This document shows positions 14,662 through 22,739 of a stretch of DNA of 24,064 nt, in pieces (the stretch's first letter is position 1; each line of letters begins with the position of its first letter). Made by a program: the position numbers and the translations under genes. Source of the DNA: SIG77 sp045589595 (GTDB lineage Bacteria > Verrucomicrobiota > Lentisphaeria > Victivallales > UBA1829); NCBI GenBank assembly GCA_045589595.1, contig JAZNPK010000027.1, positions 1 to 24,064 on the forward strand, given 5' to 3'. The notes beneath the pieces were generated by a model. It did no database searches, was not told the origin of the DNA, and saw only the letters and a program-made list of their open reading frames with translations.

Positions 14662-16953
14662 ATGAAAATGATGCCGCATCAGGCACTGCCGGTTTGGTCC
14701 GGTACCGATGTGCCGAATCAAACGGTTGCGTTCCGCACGGAATTTACGCTGGAAATACTGCCGGAACAGCCGGAACTGCTCCTCGCCGCCGATACCAATG
14801 TGATGGCATGGTGCAATGGCGTTGAGGCGGGACGCGGACAATATCCCGATTTTCCGTGGCTGAAAAGTTTTACCCGCATCTCCCTCGCCGGAAAGTTGAA
14901 AACCGGTAAAAATGTACTTGCTGTTCTGGCTTATCATGTGGGCAGAGACGGTTTTTCCACCTGTATGAACAGTACGCCCTACATGGCGGCGGCGGTGGTG
15001 GACGGGGAACAGATCCTTGCCGTTTCCTCTCCGGAATGGCGATGCAATGAGGAGACCGGATGGCAGAACGGACCCCGCGCACTCCGGTCGGGACAATGCT
15101 GTTTTTCCACAGCGTTTGACGCACGCATCCTCTCCGGGTGGACTGAACCGGATCATGATGATTCCGACTGGAAAAATGCAGTCGTTTCCTGTGCGGATCT
15201 CCGCTGGCGGGAACGGCCCGTCCCTCCGTGCAGAGTCGGTGACGCCATTGACGGAACGCCGGTGAAATACGGGACATTCAAACGGAAGGAAGATCTGCCG
15301 GACATCGGCAGAGTCATGGTCAATGATCAGTATTTTTATACAGCATCCATGCCGGTCAGCGCCGGTGATGACGATGGTGTGTTCGCGATTTTCGATCTGG
15401 GAAAAGAATCCTGCGGTTTCCTCACATTTGAAGTGGAAGTGCCGGAAGGCGCCGTTATCGATTACGCACACGGGGAACATCTGGACGACGGTGTGGTGCG
15501 CGCCCTGATTTACGACCGGAATTTTGCAGAACGGTATATCGCCCGTGCAGGGATCAACCGTCACGAACTGGTCTTTCACCGGTGCGGATTGCGGTATCTT
15601 CAGCTGAATATTTCCAATCTCAACGGTGCGCCGGTGCGGATCATCCGGGCGGGGATCAGACCCTGGGATTATCCCCTGCCGGAAGCCGCGCCCTTTATCA
15701 GCGATGACCTGCCGTCACTGAATCTGCGGACTGTGGCGCAGCGCACACTGGAACTCTGTATGCACGAGCATTACGAGGATTGCGTATGGCGAGAACAGTC
15801 CATGTATGCTTACGACTCCCGGAATCAGGCACTTTACGGTCATTATCTCTGGGAAAATTATGATTTTGTGGATGCCGCCTATCAACTGCTGGCAGATTCC
15901 TATCCGCTGGGCAGAGAGGAAATGCATCTTATGGCGTTGTGTGCGCCGTCCACACTCAAACTTTCGATCCCGGTCTTTTCTTTCATCTGGACTTCCGCCG
16001 CGCGTGAACTTTATCTTTACAGCGGGAAACGGGATCTTTTCGACCGGAATGTGGAGATGATCCGGGATATGACGGGAGATGTTTTCAGCCGCCGCGATCC
16101 TGCGACAGGTCTGTATCACACCGGGACCGGAAAGAAACGCTGGAATTTTTACGAATGGTCTGCCGGACTGGATAACTGGGGGCGTGAAGCCGCCCCGGGC
16201 GAATATCACGCAGCATACAATCTCTACCTGATCGAAATGTTGGATAACTGCGCCGCCCTGACAGACGGCAGTGAGGCGGAACGCTATGCGGAACGCGCCG
16301 ATGCCCTGCGGAAAGCCGTCCACCGCAATTTCTGGGATGCGGAAAAAAATGCTTATGCCACCGTGCTGGATAACGGTGTGTTCGGTCCGCATTATCACGA
16401 TCATATCCAGTATCTCGCCCTGCGGAACAAAGTCGTTCCCGATGCGGAAATTCAGGAAAAACTGACGGCGACTCTGTTTGCCGGAACGCTGATCCCCGCC
16501 ACTTTGAGCGCGTTGCCGTATCTGGTCGATGCCGTCATGCCGCTGTCGCCTGAAGCCCGCACATACGCTGCGGATCTGATCCGGCGTACCTATGGCGCCA
16601 TGGTGGAAAAAGGTGCCACGACGCTCTGGGAAACTGCGAAAGGGGCGGATGATTTCGGCAAAGCGGGCAGTCTCTGTCACGGCTGGAGCAGTCTGCCGGT
16701 TTATTATCAGGGGGCGGAGATCCTCGGTGTCCGTCCCCTGTCGCCCGGATTCAGAACATTTGTTGTCCGCCCTTACGCAGACCGGTGGACACATTTTGCC
16801 GAAGGGGAGGTCCCCACGCCCTGTGGCAGGATCCGGATCGCGTGGCAGAAACGTACCGATGGTCTGCATCTGAAAGTCCATGCTCCGGCGGGAACGGATT
16901 TTACAGTGGAAAGTTATCCGGAATGTCCCGTGGTGCATGTGGAGAAATTTTAA
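14662..16953 (+). CDS. GH78-type alpha-L-rhamnosidase
   Basis: The 763-residue protein is predicted to remove terminal alpha-L-rhamnose from glycans or glycosides by inversion. N-terminal beta-sandwich domains (about 1-320) with FRTEFTLE and KTGKNVLAVLAYHVG resemble the galactose-binding-like parts of the family. The (alpha/alpha)6 barrel follows. The acidic motif EDCVWREQSMYAYDSR keeps the spacing D373, R377, E378, D385 seen in characterised GH78 enzymes, with E378 as presumed general acid. GATTLWET provides E657 as candidate base, and SLCHGWSSLP matches the usual late barrel motif. There is no signal peptide, so it is cytoplasmic and needs imported substrate. A TTG in frame at 14623 has no RBS; the ATG at 14662 has GGAAG 12 nt upstream. 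An SGNH hydrolase follows at 17022. Confidence 0.85.
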   Translation: MKMMPHQALPVWSGTDVPNQTVAFRTEFTLEILPEQPELLLAADTNVMAWCNGVEAGRGQYPDFPWLKSFTRISLAGKLKTGKNVLAVLAYHVGRDGFSTCMNSTPYMAAAVVDGEQILAVSSPEWRCNEETGWQNGPRALRSGQCCFSTAFDARILSGWTEPDHDDSDWKNAVVSCADLRWRERPVPPCRVGDAIDGTPVKYGTFKRKEDLPDIGRVMVNDQYFYTASMPVSAGDDDGVFAIFDLGKESCGFLTFEVEVPEGAVIDYAHGEHLDDGVVRALIYDRNFAERYIARAGINRHELVFHRCGLRYLQLNISNLNGAPVRIIRAGIRPWDYPLPEAAPFISDDLPSLNLRTVAQRTLELCMHEHYEDCVWREQSMYAYDSRNQALYGHYLWENYDFVDAAYQLLADSYPLGREEMHLMALCAPSTLKLSIPVFSFIWTSAARELYLYSGKRDLFDRNVEMIRDMTGDVFSRRDPATGLYHTGTGKKRWNFYEWSAGLDNWGREAAPGEYHAAYNLYLIEMLDNCAALTDGSEAERYAERADALRKAVHRNFWDAEKNAYATVLDNGVFGPHYHDHIQYLALRNKVVPDAEIQEKLTATLFAGTLIPATLSALPYLVDAVMPLSPEARTYAADLIRRTYGAMVEKGATTLWETAKGADDFGKAGSLCHGWSSLPVYYQGAEILGVRPLSPGFRTFVVRPYADRWTHFAEGEVPTPCGRIRIAWQKRTDGLHLKVHAPAGTDFTVESYPECPVVHVEKF

Positions 16954-17021
16954 AATAACGGATCATTTCAACCATAACAACCGCCGTTCATACGGCAGAA
17001 AATGAGAGAAAGGTTTTGAAA

Positions 17022-17660
17022 ATGGCAAAAACAATTTTGTTTCAGGGTGATTCCATTACCGATGCCGGCAGATCCCGCGAACCCCAGTCAATGACGAATC
17101 AGGGGCTTGGTTCCGGTTATCCCATGCTGGTCGCAGCACGGATCAATGCGGATGCGCCCGGCGCCGGTTACACTGTGATCAACCGCGGCATCAGCGGCAA
17201 CCGCGTGGTGGATCTCTATGCACGCTGGAAGATCGATGCATTGAACCTGAAGCCGGATGTCATCAGCATCCTGATCGGCGTCAATGATACCTGGCACGAA
17301 TTCGGCGCCCAAAACGGTGTGGAACCGGAACGGTATGCAAAAGTTTACCGCGAACTGCTGGCATGGACAAAGTCCGCTCTGCCCGATTGCAAGATCGTTC
17401 TCTGCGAACCTTTCGTTTCCGTGTTCAGTGCTGTGACTGAAGAATGGCTCCCCGAGATCAATGAACGCCGCCGTATTGTGAAAGAACTTGCCGATGAATT
17501 CGGCGCACTGTTCATTCCCTTCCAGAGCATTCTGGATGAAGCCATTGCAAAATCCTCACCTGAACTGATCCTGATGGATGGTGTCCATCCCCGTCTTGCC
17601 GGTCATCAGGTCATGGCAGATGCCTGGGTCAAAGCTGTCCGGGAAGCCGGTTGGCTCTGA
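17022..17660 (+). CDS. SGNH/GDSL-family hydrolase
   Basis: The 212-residue esterase or deacetylase is of the SGNH fold, with every block present: Ser11 in FQGDSITDAG, the block II glycine in NRGISGNRV (about 55-62), Asn88 in LIGVNDTW, and the Asp186-x2-His189 pair in MDGVHP. It should be catalytically active. No signal peptide is visible, so it acts in the cytoplasm, probably removing O-acetyl groups from imported sugars, an inference from its place 68 nt after the rhamnosidase. The open frame extends to a TTG at 17016, but AAAGG 8 nt before the ATG at 17022 identifies the start. A clean terminator at 17691 ends the unit. Confidence 0.9.
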   Translation: MAKTILFQGDSITDAGRSREPQSMTNQGLGSGYPMLVAARINADAPGAGYTVINRGISGNRVVDLYARWKIDALNLKPDVISILIGVNDTWHEFGAQNGVEPERYAKVYRELLAWTKSALPDCKIVLCEPFVSVFSAVTEEWLPEINERRRIVKELADEFGALFIPFQSILDEAIAKSSPELILMDGVHPRLAGHQVMADAWVKAVREAGWL

Positions 17661-17690
17661 TCCTGAACAGAAAACAGATCTGTATTTTTA

Positions 17691-17720
17691 CGCCAACTCT
17701 CCGGGGTTGGCGTTTTTTTT
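17691..17720 (+). terminator. Rho-independent terminator
   Basis: CGCCAAC / GTTGGCG stem (17691-17697, 17706-17712) followed by T8. It ends the rhamnosidase/SGNH unit. Confidence 0.9.
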
Positions 17721-17742
17721 ATAAATCTCCTGCCGTTTTGTG

Positions 17743-17771
17743 TTGACAAACTCTTTCCGGCGTGATATGAT
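17743..17771 (+). promoter_or_regulatory. Near-consensus sigma-70 promoter
   Basis: TTGACA (17743-17748), 17-nt spacer, TATGAT (17766-17771). It is the best promoter match in the window. The leader to the TPR gene is about 25 nt with AAGGAG 7 nt before ATG. Confidence 0.8.
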
Positions 17772-17803
17772 ACGCCCGGAACCCGGAAACGAAGGAGCAA
17801 TTT

Positions 17804-18637
17804 ATGAAGTTCAGCCCCGAAGACTATATGGAACCGCAATGTCCTCTGGAACGCCCCTGTTCCTGTGGACATCATCATCATCATGCTCACGCTCATCAGG
17901 AGCGCATCCCCCTGCAGGATGTGATCGCGGAATGTGACCGTCTGTTCAACAGCGAAAAGACCGCCGAACTGGGCGAACATCTGCGCAAATGGCGTGCCGA
18001 AGCACAACGGATCGGCGATATGCAGGGCGAATTGAGTATGCTCAGCGAACTGATGGGCCATTACCGTATGGCTGACGATAAAGAACGGGGCATCCCCGCC
18101 ATCCGTGACGGTTTTGCTCTGCTGGATAAACTGGGGATCGGCGGTACGGTCAGTGCCGGGACCATCCTTCTCAACGGCGCAACAGCCCTCAAGGCTTTCG
18201 GGGAAACAGAAGAAGCCCTGACTCATTATGCCGAGGCTTTCCGCTGTTACGGCGCTCATCTCGCACCCGATGATCTGCGGTTCGCCGGTCTCTTGAACAA
18301 TATGGCGGCGGCTTATGCAGACAATGGCGAGATCCGCCACGCGGAGGCGTATTACAACAAAGCGCTGGATGTGCTGAAGATCCATAAAAATCTTATGGAT
18401 GCCGCCGTGACACATATCAATCTGGCACAATTATATCACAGGAGTGATCCTGCCGATCCCCGGATCGGTGAGGCTCTGGACCGGGCAATGGCGTGTTTCG
18501 ATGATCCCGATGTGACCTATGACGGATATTACGCTCACACCTGCCGCAAATGTGCGTCCGCTTTCGGATTTTTCGGCAGACCCGGCGATGAAGATGAACT
18601 CAACAGCAGGGCAGATGCACTCTATGCAGGGGATTGA
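17804..18637 (+). CDS. TPR protein with Cys/His-rich N-terminus
   Basis: The 277-residue protein has at least three TPR-like helical pairs: about 117-150 (GATALKAFGETEEALTHYAEAF), 158-191 (LLNNMAAAYADNGEIRHAEAYYNKAL) and a weaker one around 196-230. The N-terminus contains CSCGHHHHHAHAH at 19-31, a likely metal-binding tail. No signal or membrane segment is present. TPR arrays mediate protein contacts, so the likely partner is the DUF4037 protein encoded next, whose start overlaps this gene's end. Known families with the TPR/DUF4037 pairing lack an assigned function. The gene heads a three-gene operon behind the promoter at 17743. Near-identical codon use to its neighbours gives no sign of recent transfer. 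Confidence 0.82.
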   Translation: MKFSPEDYMEPQCPLERPCSCGHHHHHAHAHQERIPLQDVIAECDRLFNSEKTAELGEHLRKWRAEAQRIGDMQGELSMLSELMGHYRMADDKERGIPAIRDGFALLDKLGIGGTVSAGTILLNGATALKAFGETEEALTHYAEAFRCYGAHLAPDDLRFAGLLNNMAAAYADNGEIRHAEAYYNKALDVLKIHKNLMDAAVTHINLAQLYHRSDPADPRIGEALDRAMACFDDPDVTYDGYYAHTCRKCASAFGFFGRPGDEDELNSRADALYAGD

Positions 18638-19556
18638 CGCCGCAAAACAATGGTTCTTCTCCGCAGGATTGCCCATGCTGGAAAGGGATTTTGCGGATGT
18701 CCTGCCGCGGATCGCTGCAGGGCTCGCCGGTCGCGGATCCGAATGTTTCGGGTTCGATGATGAAATTTCACAGGATCACGATTTCTTCACCGGTTTCGCT
18801 CTGTGGATCACGGATGAGGATGAAAAACAGATCGGTTTCCGGCTGGAACGCGCTTATACCCGCCTGATGAAAGAACAGCCGCCGGAACTTTCCGCATCGG
18901 CTGAAAGTATGCTGGGCGGACCTGAACACGGCGTGTGTACAATCAGCGGATTTTATCAGCGGCATCTGGGATTCCCGGGCGCACCGCGGAACTGGCGGGA
19001 ATGGCTTTATACGCCCGAATATGCCTTCGCGGAAGCGGTCAACGGCGCTATATTCCGGGATGAAGCAGGGATCTTTTCCGGGATCAGAAATACCATTCTC
19101 AACGGGATGCCGGTGGATGTCCTGCTGAAAAAACTTGCCGCACGGGCGGTTTTTATGGCGCAGAGCGGACAGTATAATTTTGCCCGTTGTCTGAAACACG
19201 GTGAGCGCGGCGCGGCGGTGATGGCGTTGACGGAATTTGTCCGTCAGGCGGCGTCCATGATCTTTCTGCTGAACCGCCGTTTTATGCCCTATTACAAATG
19301 GATGTTCCGCGCCATGCGGGACCTGCCGATCCTGAACGATATGGCTGAACCGCTGGAATTTCTTCTGACGGAACATGCGGAAAGTGAACTGAAGATCACC
19401 ATTGTCGATCACATTTGCAATGCGGTGACGGATGAACTTTCCGCACGGGGACTCGTGGAAAAAAAGAAAGATGTCTATCTTGAACCATACGCTTTTGAAT
19501 TGATGGCGCAGATACGTGATCCGGAGATCCGCAGTCTGCACATCATGGAAGGCTGA
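18615..19556 (+). CDS. DUF4037 protein, nucleotidyltransferase-like
   Basis: The product is about 313 residues. The segment LAGRGSECFGFDDEISQDHDFF (37-58) fits the DUF4037 signature, where G-S followed by paired acidic residues recalls the metal-binding site of minimal nucleotidyltransferases. Acidic residues Asp48, Asp49, Asp54 and Asp56 and His55 are candidates for the active site. The rest is helical with LYTPEYAFAEAVNGAIFRDEAGIFSGIR and a C-terminal helical bundle. The frame is open upstream to 18519, but that would overlap the TPR gene by 119 nt; ATG codons at 18615 and 18624 follow GCAGGG, so one of these is likely. It is co-transcribed with the TPR gene and followed 24 nt later by an AAC(3)-like gene. 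Activity has not been inferred from sequence beyond this. Confidence 0.78.
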   Translation: MHSMQGIDAAKQWFFSAGLPMLERDFADVLPRIAAGLAGRGSECFGFDDEISQDHDFFTGFALWITDEDEKQIGFRLERAYTRLMKEQPPELSASAESMLGGPEHGVCTISGFYQRHLGFPGAPRNWREWLYTPEYAFAEAVNGAIFRDEAGIFSGIRNTILNGMPVDVLLKKLAARAVFMAQSGQYNFARCLKHGERGAAVMALTEFVRQAASMIFLLNRRFMPYYKWMFRAMRDLPILNDMAEPLEFLLTEHAESELKITIVDHICNAVTDELSARGLVEKKKDVYLEPYAFELMAQIRDPEIRSLHIMEG

Positions 19557-19580
19557 ATCTGAGGCAGGGAGCAACAAAAA

Positions 19581-20351
19581 ATGCACACACGCGAATCATT
19601 GAAAAACGATCTTGAAAAAATGGGTCTCGATCCCGCCGGAACGGTCATGATCCATTCATCCATGCGCGCCATCGGCGACGTGGAGGACAGAGCGGAGGGC
19701 GTACTGGATGCCATCTGCAGTTATTTCGCAGACGGACTGGTCTGTTTCCCCACTCTCTCATGGGATCTTGTCGATGCCCGGCAGCCGGTCTTTTCCGTCC
19801 GTGATACCCCCGCCACCACCGGGATCCTGCCCGAACTTTTCCGCCGCCGCAGCGGTGTACGCCGGTCCCTTTCCCCCACACATTCCATTGCCGCGATGGG
19901 CAGAGATGCCGCCGCATTTACCGCCGGACACGAAAAATGTGATTCTCCGGCGCCTCCGGGATCCCCCTGGTCCCGTCTCTATGACCGGAACGCAAAGATC
20001 CTTTTCATCGGCTGTTCCCCGCAATCCAATACATATCTCCACGGCGTGGAAGAATGGCTGCCGGTCCCGGGAATGTTGACAGAATCCCGTCAGGATCTCG
20101 TGATCTATGACGAAGACGGAAAACGGATCGAATGTCCCATGCGCCGTCATGTGGGACACCATTCGCAGTTTTATGATCTGATCATCCCCGCGCTCCGCGA
20201 TGCTGGAGGTTGGGCGGAAGGTACATTCGGCAACGCACGCGTGCAGATCCTCGACGCCCGTTCCGCAGGCGATATCACCATGGCGATCCTGAAAGAACAT
20301 CCGCAGTTTTTTACGCCGGAATTTCAGGCGGAACACGGCGGAAAGAATTAA
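19581..20351 (+). CDS. Aminoglycoside N3-acetyltransferase-like protein (antibiotic_NAT family)
   Basis: The 256-residue protein has the conserved layout of the AAC(3) family: VMIHSSMRAIGDV at 22-34, GLVCFPTLSWD at 52-62, TPATTGILPELFRRRSGVRRSLSPTHSIAAMG at about 76-107, PGSPWSRL at 126-133, ILFIGCSPQSNTYLHGVEE at 140-158. These cover the acetyl-CoA and aminoglycoside regions. The family includes resistance enzymes but also many chromosomal homologues that acetylate other amines, such as the YokD/FrbF-like group. In an operon with TPR and DUF4037 genes, and with no mobile element beside it, a native biosynthetic or modification role is more likely than acquired resistance. GGGAG lies about 9 nt before the ATG. 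Resistance cannot be excluded from sequence. Confidence 0.85.
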   Translation: MHTRESLKNDLEKMGLDPAGTVMIHSSMRAIGDVEDRAEGVLDAICSYFADGLVCFPTLSWDLVDARQPVFSVRDTPATTGILPELFRRRSGVRRSLSPTHSIAAMGRDAAAFTAGHEKCDSPAPPGSPWSRLYDRNAKILFIGCSPQSNTYLHGVEEWLPVPGMLTESRQDLVIYDEDGKRIECPMRRHVGHHSQFYDLIIPALRDAGGWAEGTFGNARVQILDARSAGDITMAILKEHPQFFTPEFQAEHGGKN

Positions 20352-20388
20352 AGAACAGTGTATTTGCAGAAAAAATGCAACTGCGACC

Positions 20389-20416
20389 TTGATTTCTCTG
20401 AAAACGAAAATATGGT
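20389..20416 (+). promoter_or_regulatory. Promoter of the second glycosidase-like gene
   Basis: TTGATT (20389-20394), 16-nt spacer, TATGGT (20411-20416). It is followed in the leader by a GTTTTTCC/GGAAAAAC hairpin (20427-20447) and GAGGAG before the ATG at 20486. Confidence 0.5.
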
Positions 20417-20485
20417 AACATATCCGGTTTTTCCAACACGGAAAAACAGAAAATAAGACACAAAATAATTGAGGAGTTTCAGAAA

Positions 20486-22201
20486 ATGAAACACAGTATT
20501 TTCCAGTTCCGGAACGCACCGGAAAAACTGGAAGAACACGCCTTGAGAATTTTTGAAGCACGCCTGCAGAAACGCGGGCTGACACCGGATCCTGAATGTG
20601 AGATCACGGTCGTGCGAAACGAACGCTGTATGCCGGACGAATTCCGTTTTTCCGGTTCATGCGGAGCCGGAAAATTGCAGCTGGATTGCGGCGGACCTGC
20701 CGCGTTCCTTTATGCAGTCGGAAAGATTTTGCGGACCGGAAAATATCAGAACGGTATTTTTTCGCCGGGCAGTTGGCGCGGTGTGTGGCGTCCGGAAAAA
20801 AGTTTCCGCTGCGTCTATTTTGCCAGTCATTTTTACAATGTGTACGAAGTCGGACCCATCGAAGAGATCGAAGAATATATCGAAGATCTGGCTTTGCAGG
20901 GATACAATAATTTCCAGTTGACAACCGGCAGCGCGGCAAAGATCGCCGGTTCACCTGAAACGATCAATGATTTCAACCGCCGGAAACGCCTCTGGAAATA
21001 TGCCATCGAACTGGGCATGAAAATCAATGTCGGCGTATCCAATCAGGGGTACGCTGATTCCCCGAAAGAGATGCGCGCCGTTCCCACCGGACACTCCTTC
21101 TTCGGCACAGAGATCTGCCCCAATCATCCCGAAGGTATGGAATACCTGCTGAAAAAGAACCGGGAATATTTTGAATCGATCAAAGATCTTGATGTGGCTA
21201 CCGTCAAGTTCTGGCCTTACGATCAGGGCGGATGCGGCTGCGAAAAATGTTTCCCCTACGGCGCAAACGGAATGTTTACCCTCGCTGAAAAAACAGTGCC
21301 GCTCATCCGGGAATACTGGCCCGATGCAAAAATCATGTGGGCTACATGGGAGTTCGATTGGCATCGCGATAACGGCGAATGGGAAACGCTGTACAAAAAG
21401 ATCAACAGCGGCGAAGCTGATTTTATCGACATCATTATGGCAGACAGTCACGGAAGTTTCCCCGCGTATCCCCTGAATCATCCGCTGCCCGGAAAAACGC
21501 AGCTGGTCACATTCCCCGAAATCAGTATGTGGGGACGCGCGCCCTGGGGCGGATTCGGCGCCACGCCGCTGCCGAAACGGTTCTCAAATCTCTTCGGCGA
21601 AATCGCTCACCTCGCCGATGGCGGCATCCTTTACTCCGAAGGAATTTTTGAGGATTTCAATAAGTCTCTCTACGCAAACTTCTTCGCCACCGGTAAAAAT
21701 GATACCGCCGATACCATTTGGGAATACGCCCATTATGAATTCGGATTGCCCGACAGCGCTATGGACGATTTCAACCGTCTCCTCGAACTGATGGAAGATA
21801 ATCACGAAGGCGTGATCTGGATCGAAAAACAGGAAGAAGACTGCGAATTGTTCGACGTGCTGAAAACAAAACCCATCTGGAGCCTTAAAGGTAAAACATG
21901 GGACGGCACCGAAGAAATGCTCGCCCTCGCTAAAAAACTGGACGCGCAAATGCCTGAATGGGCAAGAAAATCATGGCGCTGGAGATTGTTCTACCTCCGC
22001 GCTGTCATCGATTGCGAATTCGCTCATCACGATAACGAAACCAACGAAATCACGGAAAAAGCAATGCTGGAACTGGTGGATATGTACCACGTCAGCCCCG
22101 TAACCGCTTCTCGCCGCGTTTCCCCGTTCACAGATGAGTGGATCAAATATCACGTGAAAGAAGAGTTCAGATTGAACCGGAAAACCATCGGCGTTGACTG
22201 A
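20486..22201 (+). CDS. Putative glycoside hydrolase (GH20/GH67-like architecture)
   Basis: The 571-residue protein has no signal peptide. Residues about 1-105 form an N-terminal alpha/beta domain with GGPAAFLYAVGKILR, the pattern found before the barrel in GH20-, GH84- and GH67-type enzymes. The barrel begins at FRCVYFASHFYNVYEVGP (107-124) and EYIEDLALQGYNNFQL. Later come KFWPYDQGGCGCEKC (241-255), where acidic Asp246 and the C-x-C-x-x-C cluster mark a loop seen in several uncharacterised barrels, and ATWEFDWH and FPEISMWGRAPWGG. No clear GH20 D-E pair is seen, so the family is uncertain and the substrate unknown. A helical C-terminal region follows. GAGGAG is 10-12 nt upstream. It is transcribed alone, converging on dehydrogenase 2. 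Confidence 0.65.
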   Translation: MKHSIFQFRNAPEKLEEHALRIFEARLQKRGLTPDPECEITVVRNERCMPDEFRFSGSCGAGKLQLDCGGPAAFLYAVGKILRTGKYQNGIFSPGSWRGVWRPEKSFRCVYFASHFYNVYEVGPIEEIEEYIEDLALQGYNNFQLTTGSAAKIAGSPETINDFNRRKRLWKYAIELGMKINVGVSNQGYADSPKEMRAVPTGHSFFGTEICPNHPEGMEYLLKKNREYFESIKDLDVATVKFWPYDQGGCGCEKCFPYGANGMFTLAEKTVPLIREYWPDAKIMWATWEFDWHRDNGEWETLYKKINSGEADFIDIIMADSHGSFPAYPLNHPLPGKTQLVTFPEISMWGRAPWGGFGATPLPKRFSNLFGEIAHLADGGILYSEGIFEDFNKSLYANFFATGKNDTADTIWEYAHYEFGLPDSAMDDFNRLLELMEDNHEGVIWIEKQEEDCELFDVLKTKPIWSLKGKTWDGTEEMLALAKKLDAQMPEWARKSWRWRLFYLRAVIDCEFAHHDNETNEITEKAMLELVDMYHVSPVTASRRVSPFTDEWIKYHVKEEFRLNRKTIGVD

Positions 22202-22233
22202 TCCGATCCAATTCATACTTTCATGAAAAAAAA

Positions 22234-22260
22234 GGACCCGGCTCAATGAGTCGGGTCCTT
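22234..22260 (+). terminator. Rho-independent terminator
   Basis: An 11-bp stem GGACCCGGCTC (22234-22244) / GAGTCGGGTCC (22248-22258), loop AAT, preceded by A8 and followed by TTGCTTTT. It ends the second glycosidase-like gene, and array B begins about 10 nt later. Confidence 0.9.
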
Positions 22261-22270
22261 GCTTTTATAT

Positions 22271-22739
22271 GGCACACACTGTGTGTTTCGCGCTTCGCGC
22301 GACCAGCGGACTGCCGCTGGACCGCAGCAAGGGCAAAGCCCTTGACGCGAGCAGAAAACTTGCACTTCGTGCGGCGTTTTCTGCCGTAAGTTTTTGCAAC
22401 GCGTTGCAAAAACGGTAGAAACAAGATAAACCTTTATTTGCCTCATCGTGCCGACGACCAAGCGAAGCGTTGGGAGAAGGCACTACATGGCACACACTGT
22501 GTGGGCACACGCTGTGTGTTTCGCGCTCGCTCCCGCGCGCGCGACCAGCGGACTGCCGCTGGACCGCAGCAAGGGCAGAGCCCTTGACGCGAGCAGAATA
22601 TGCGCGGTGCGCATATTCTGCCGTAGTCAAAGCTGCTGCGCAGCATTGACGAAAGAAATAGAGAAAAACTCTATAGCCTCATCGTGCCGACGACCAAGCG
22701 AAGCGTTGGGAGAAGGCACTACATGGCACACACTGTGTG
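22271..22739. repeat. Palindromic mosaic array B (two units)
   Basis: Units begin GGCACACACTGTGTG (22271) and GGCACACGCTGTGTG (22504); further copies of the terminal module sit at 22489-22503 and 22725-22739. Each unit chains a GC-rich TTTCGCGC hairpin, CCAGCGG/CCGCTGG, CAAGGGC/GCCCTTG (22328-22344, 22570-22586), a GCAG...CTGC hairpin, one further palindrome and the block CTCATCGTGCC...GGCACTACAT. The exchanged parts are clear. Unit 1 has GCAGAAAAC/GTTTTCTGC (22351-22384) and GTTTTTGCAAC/GTTGCAAAAAC (22390-22413). Unit 2 has GCAGAATATGCGC and its perfect complement (22593-22621), and the TGCTGCGCAGCA-centred stem (22626-22650). Read on plus it matches array A read on minus. It ends exactly at the stop codon of dehydrogenase 2. 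Confidence 0.85.

Noticed and set aside
17870..17895. HHHHH-containing stretch as a cloning tag
   Set aside because: It is embedded in natural coding sequence (CSCG before, AHAH after) with native codon use and an upstream RBS.
22265..22646. Short open frames within the palindromic arrays
   Set aside because: They translate the repeats, recur in several frames and both orientations, and have no ribosome binding sites.
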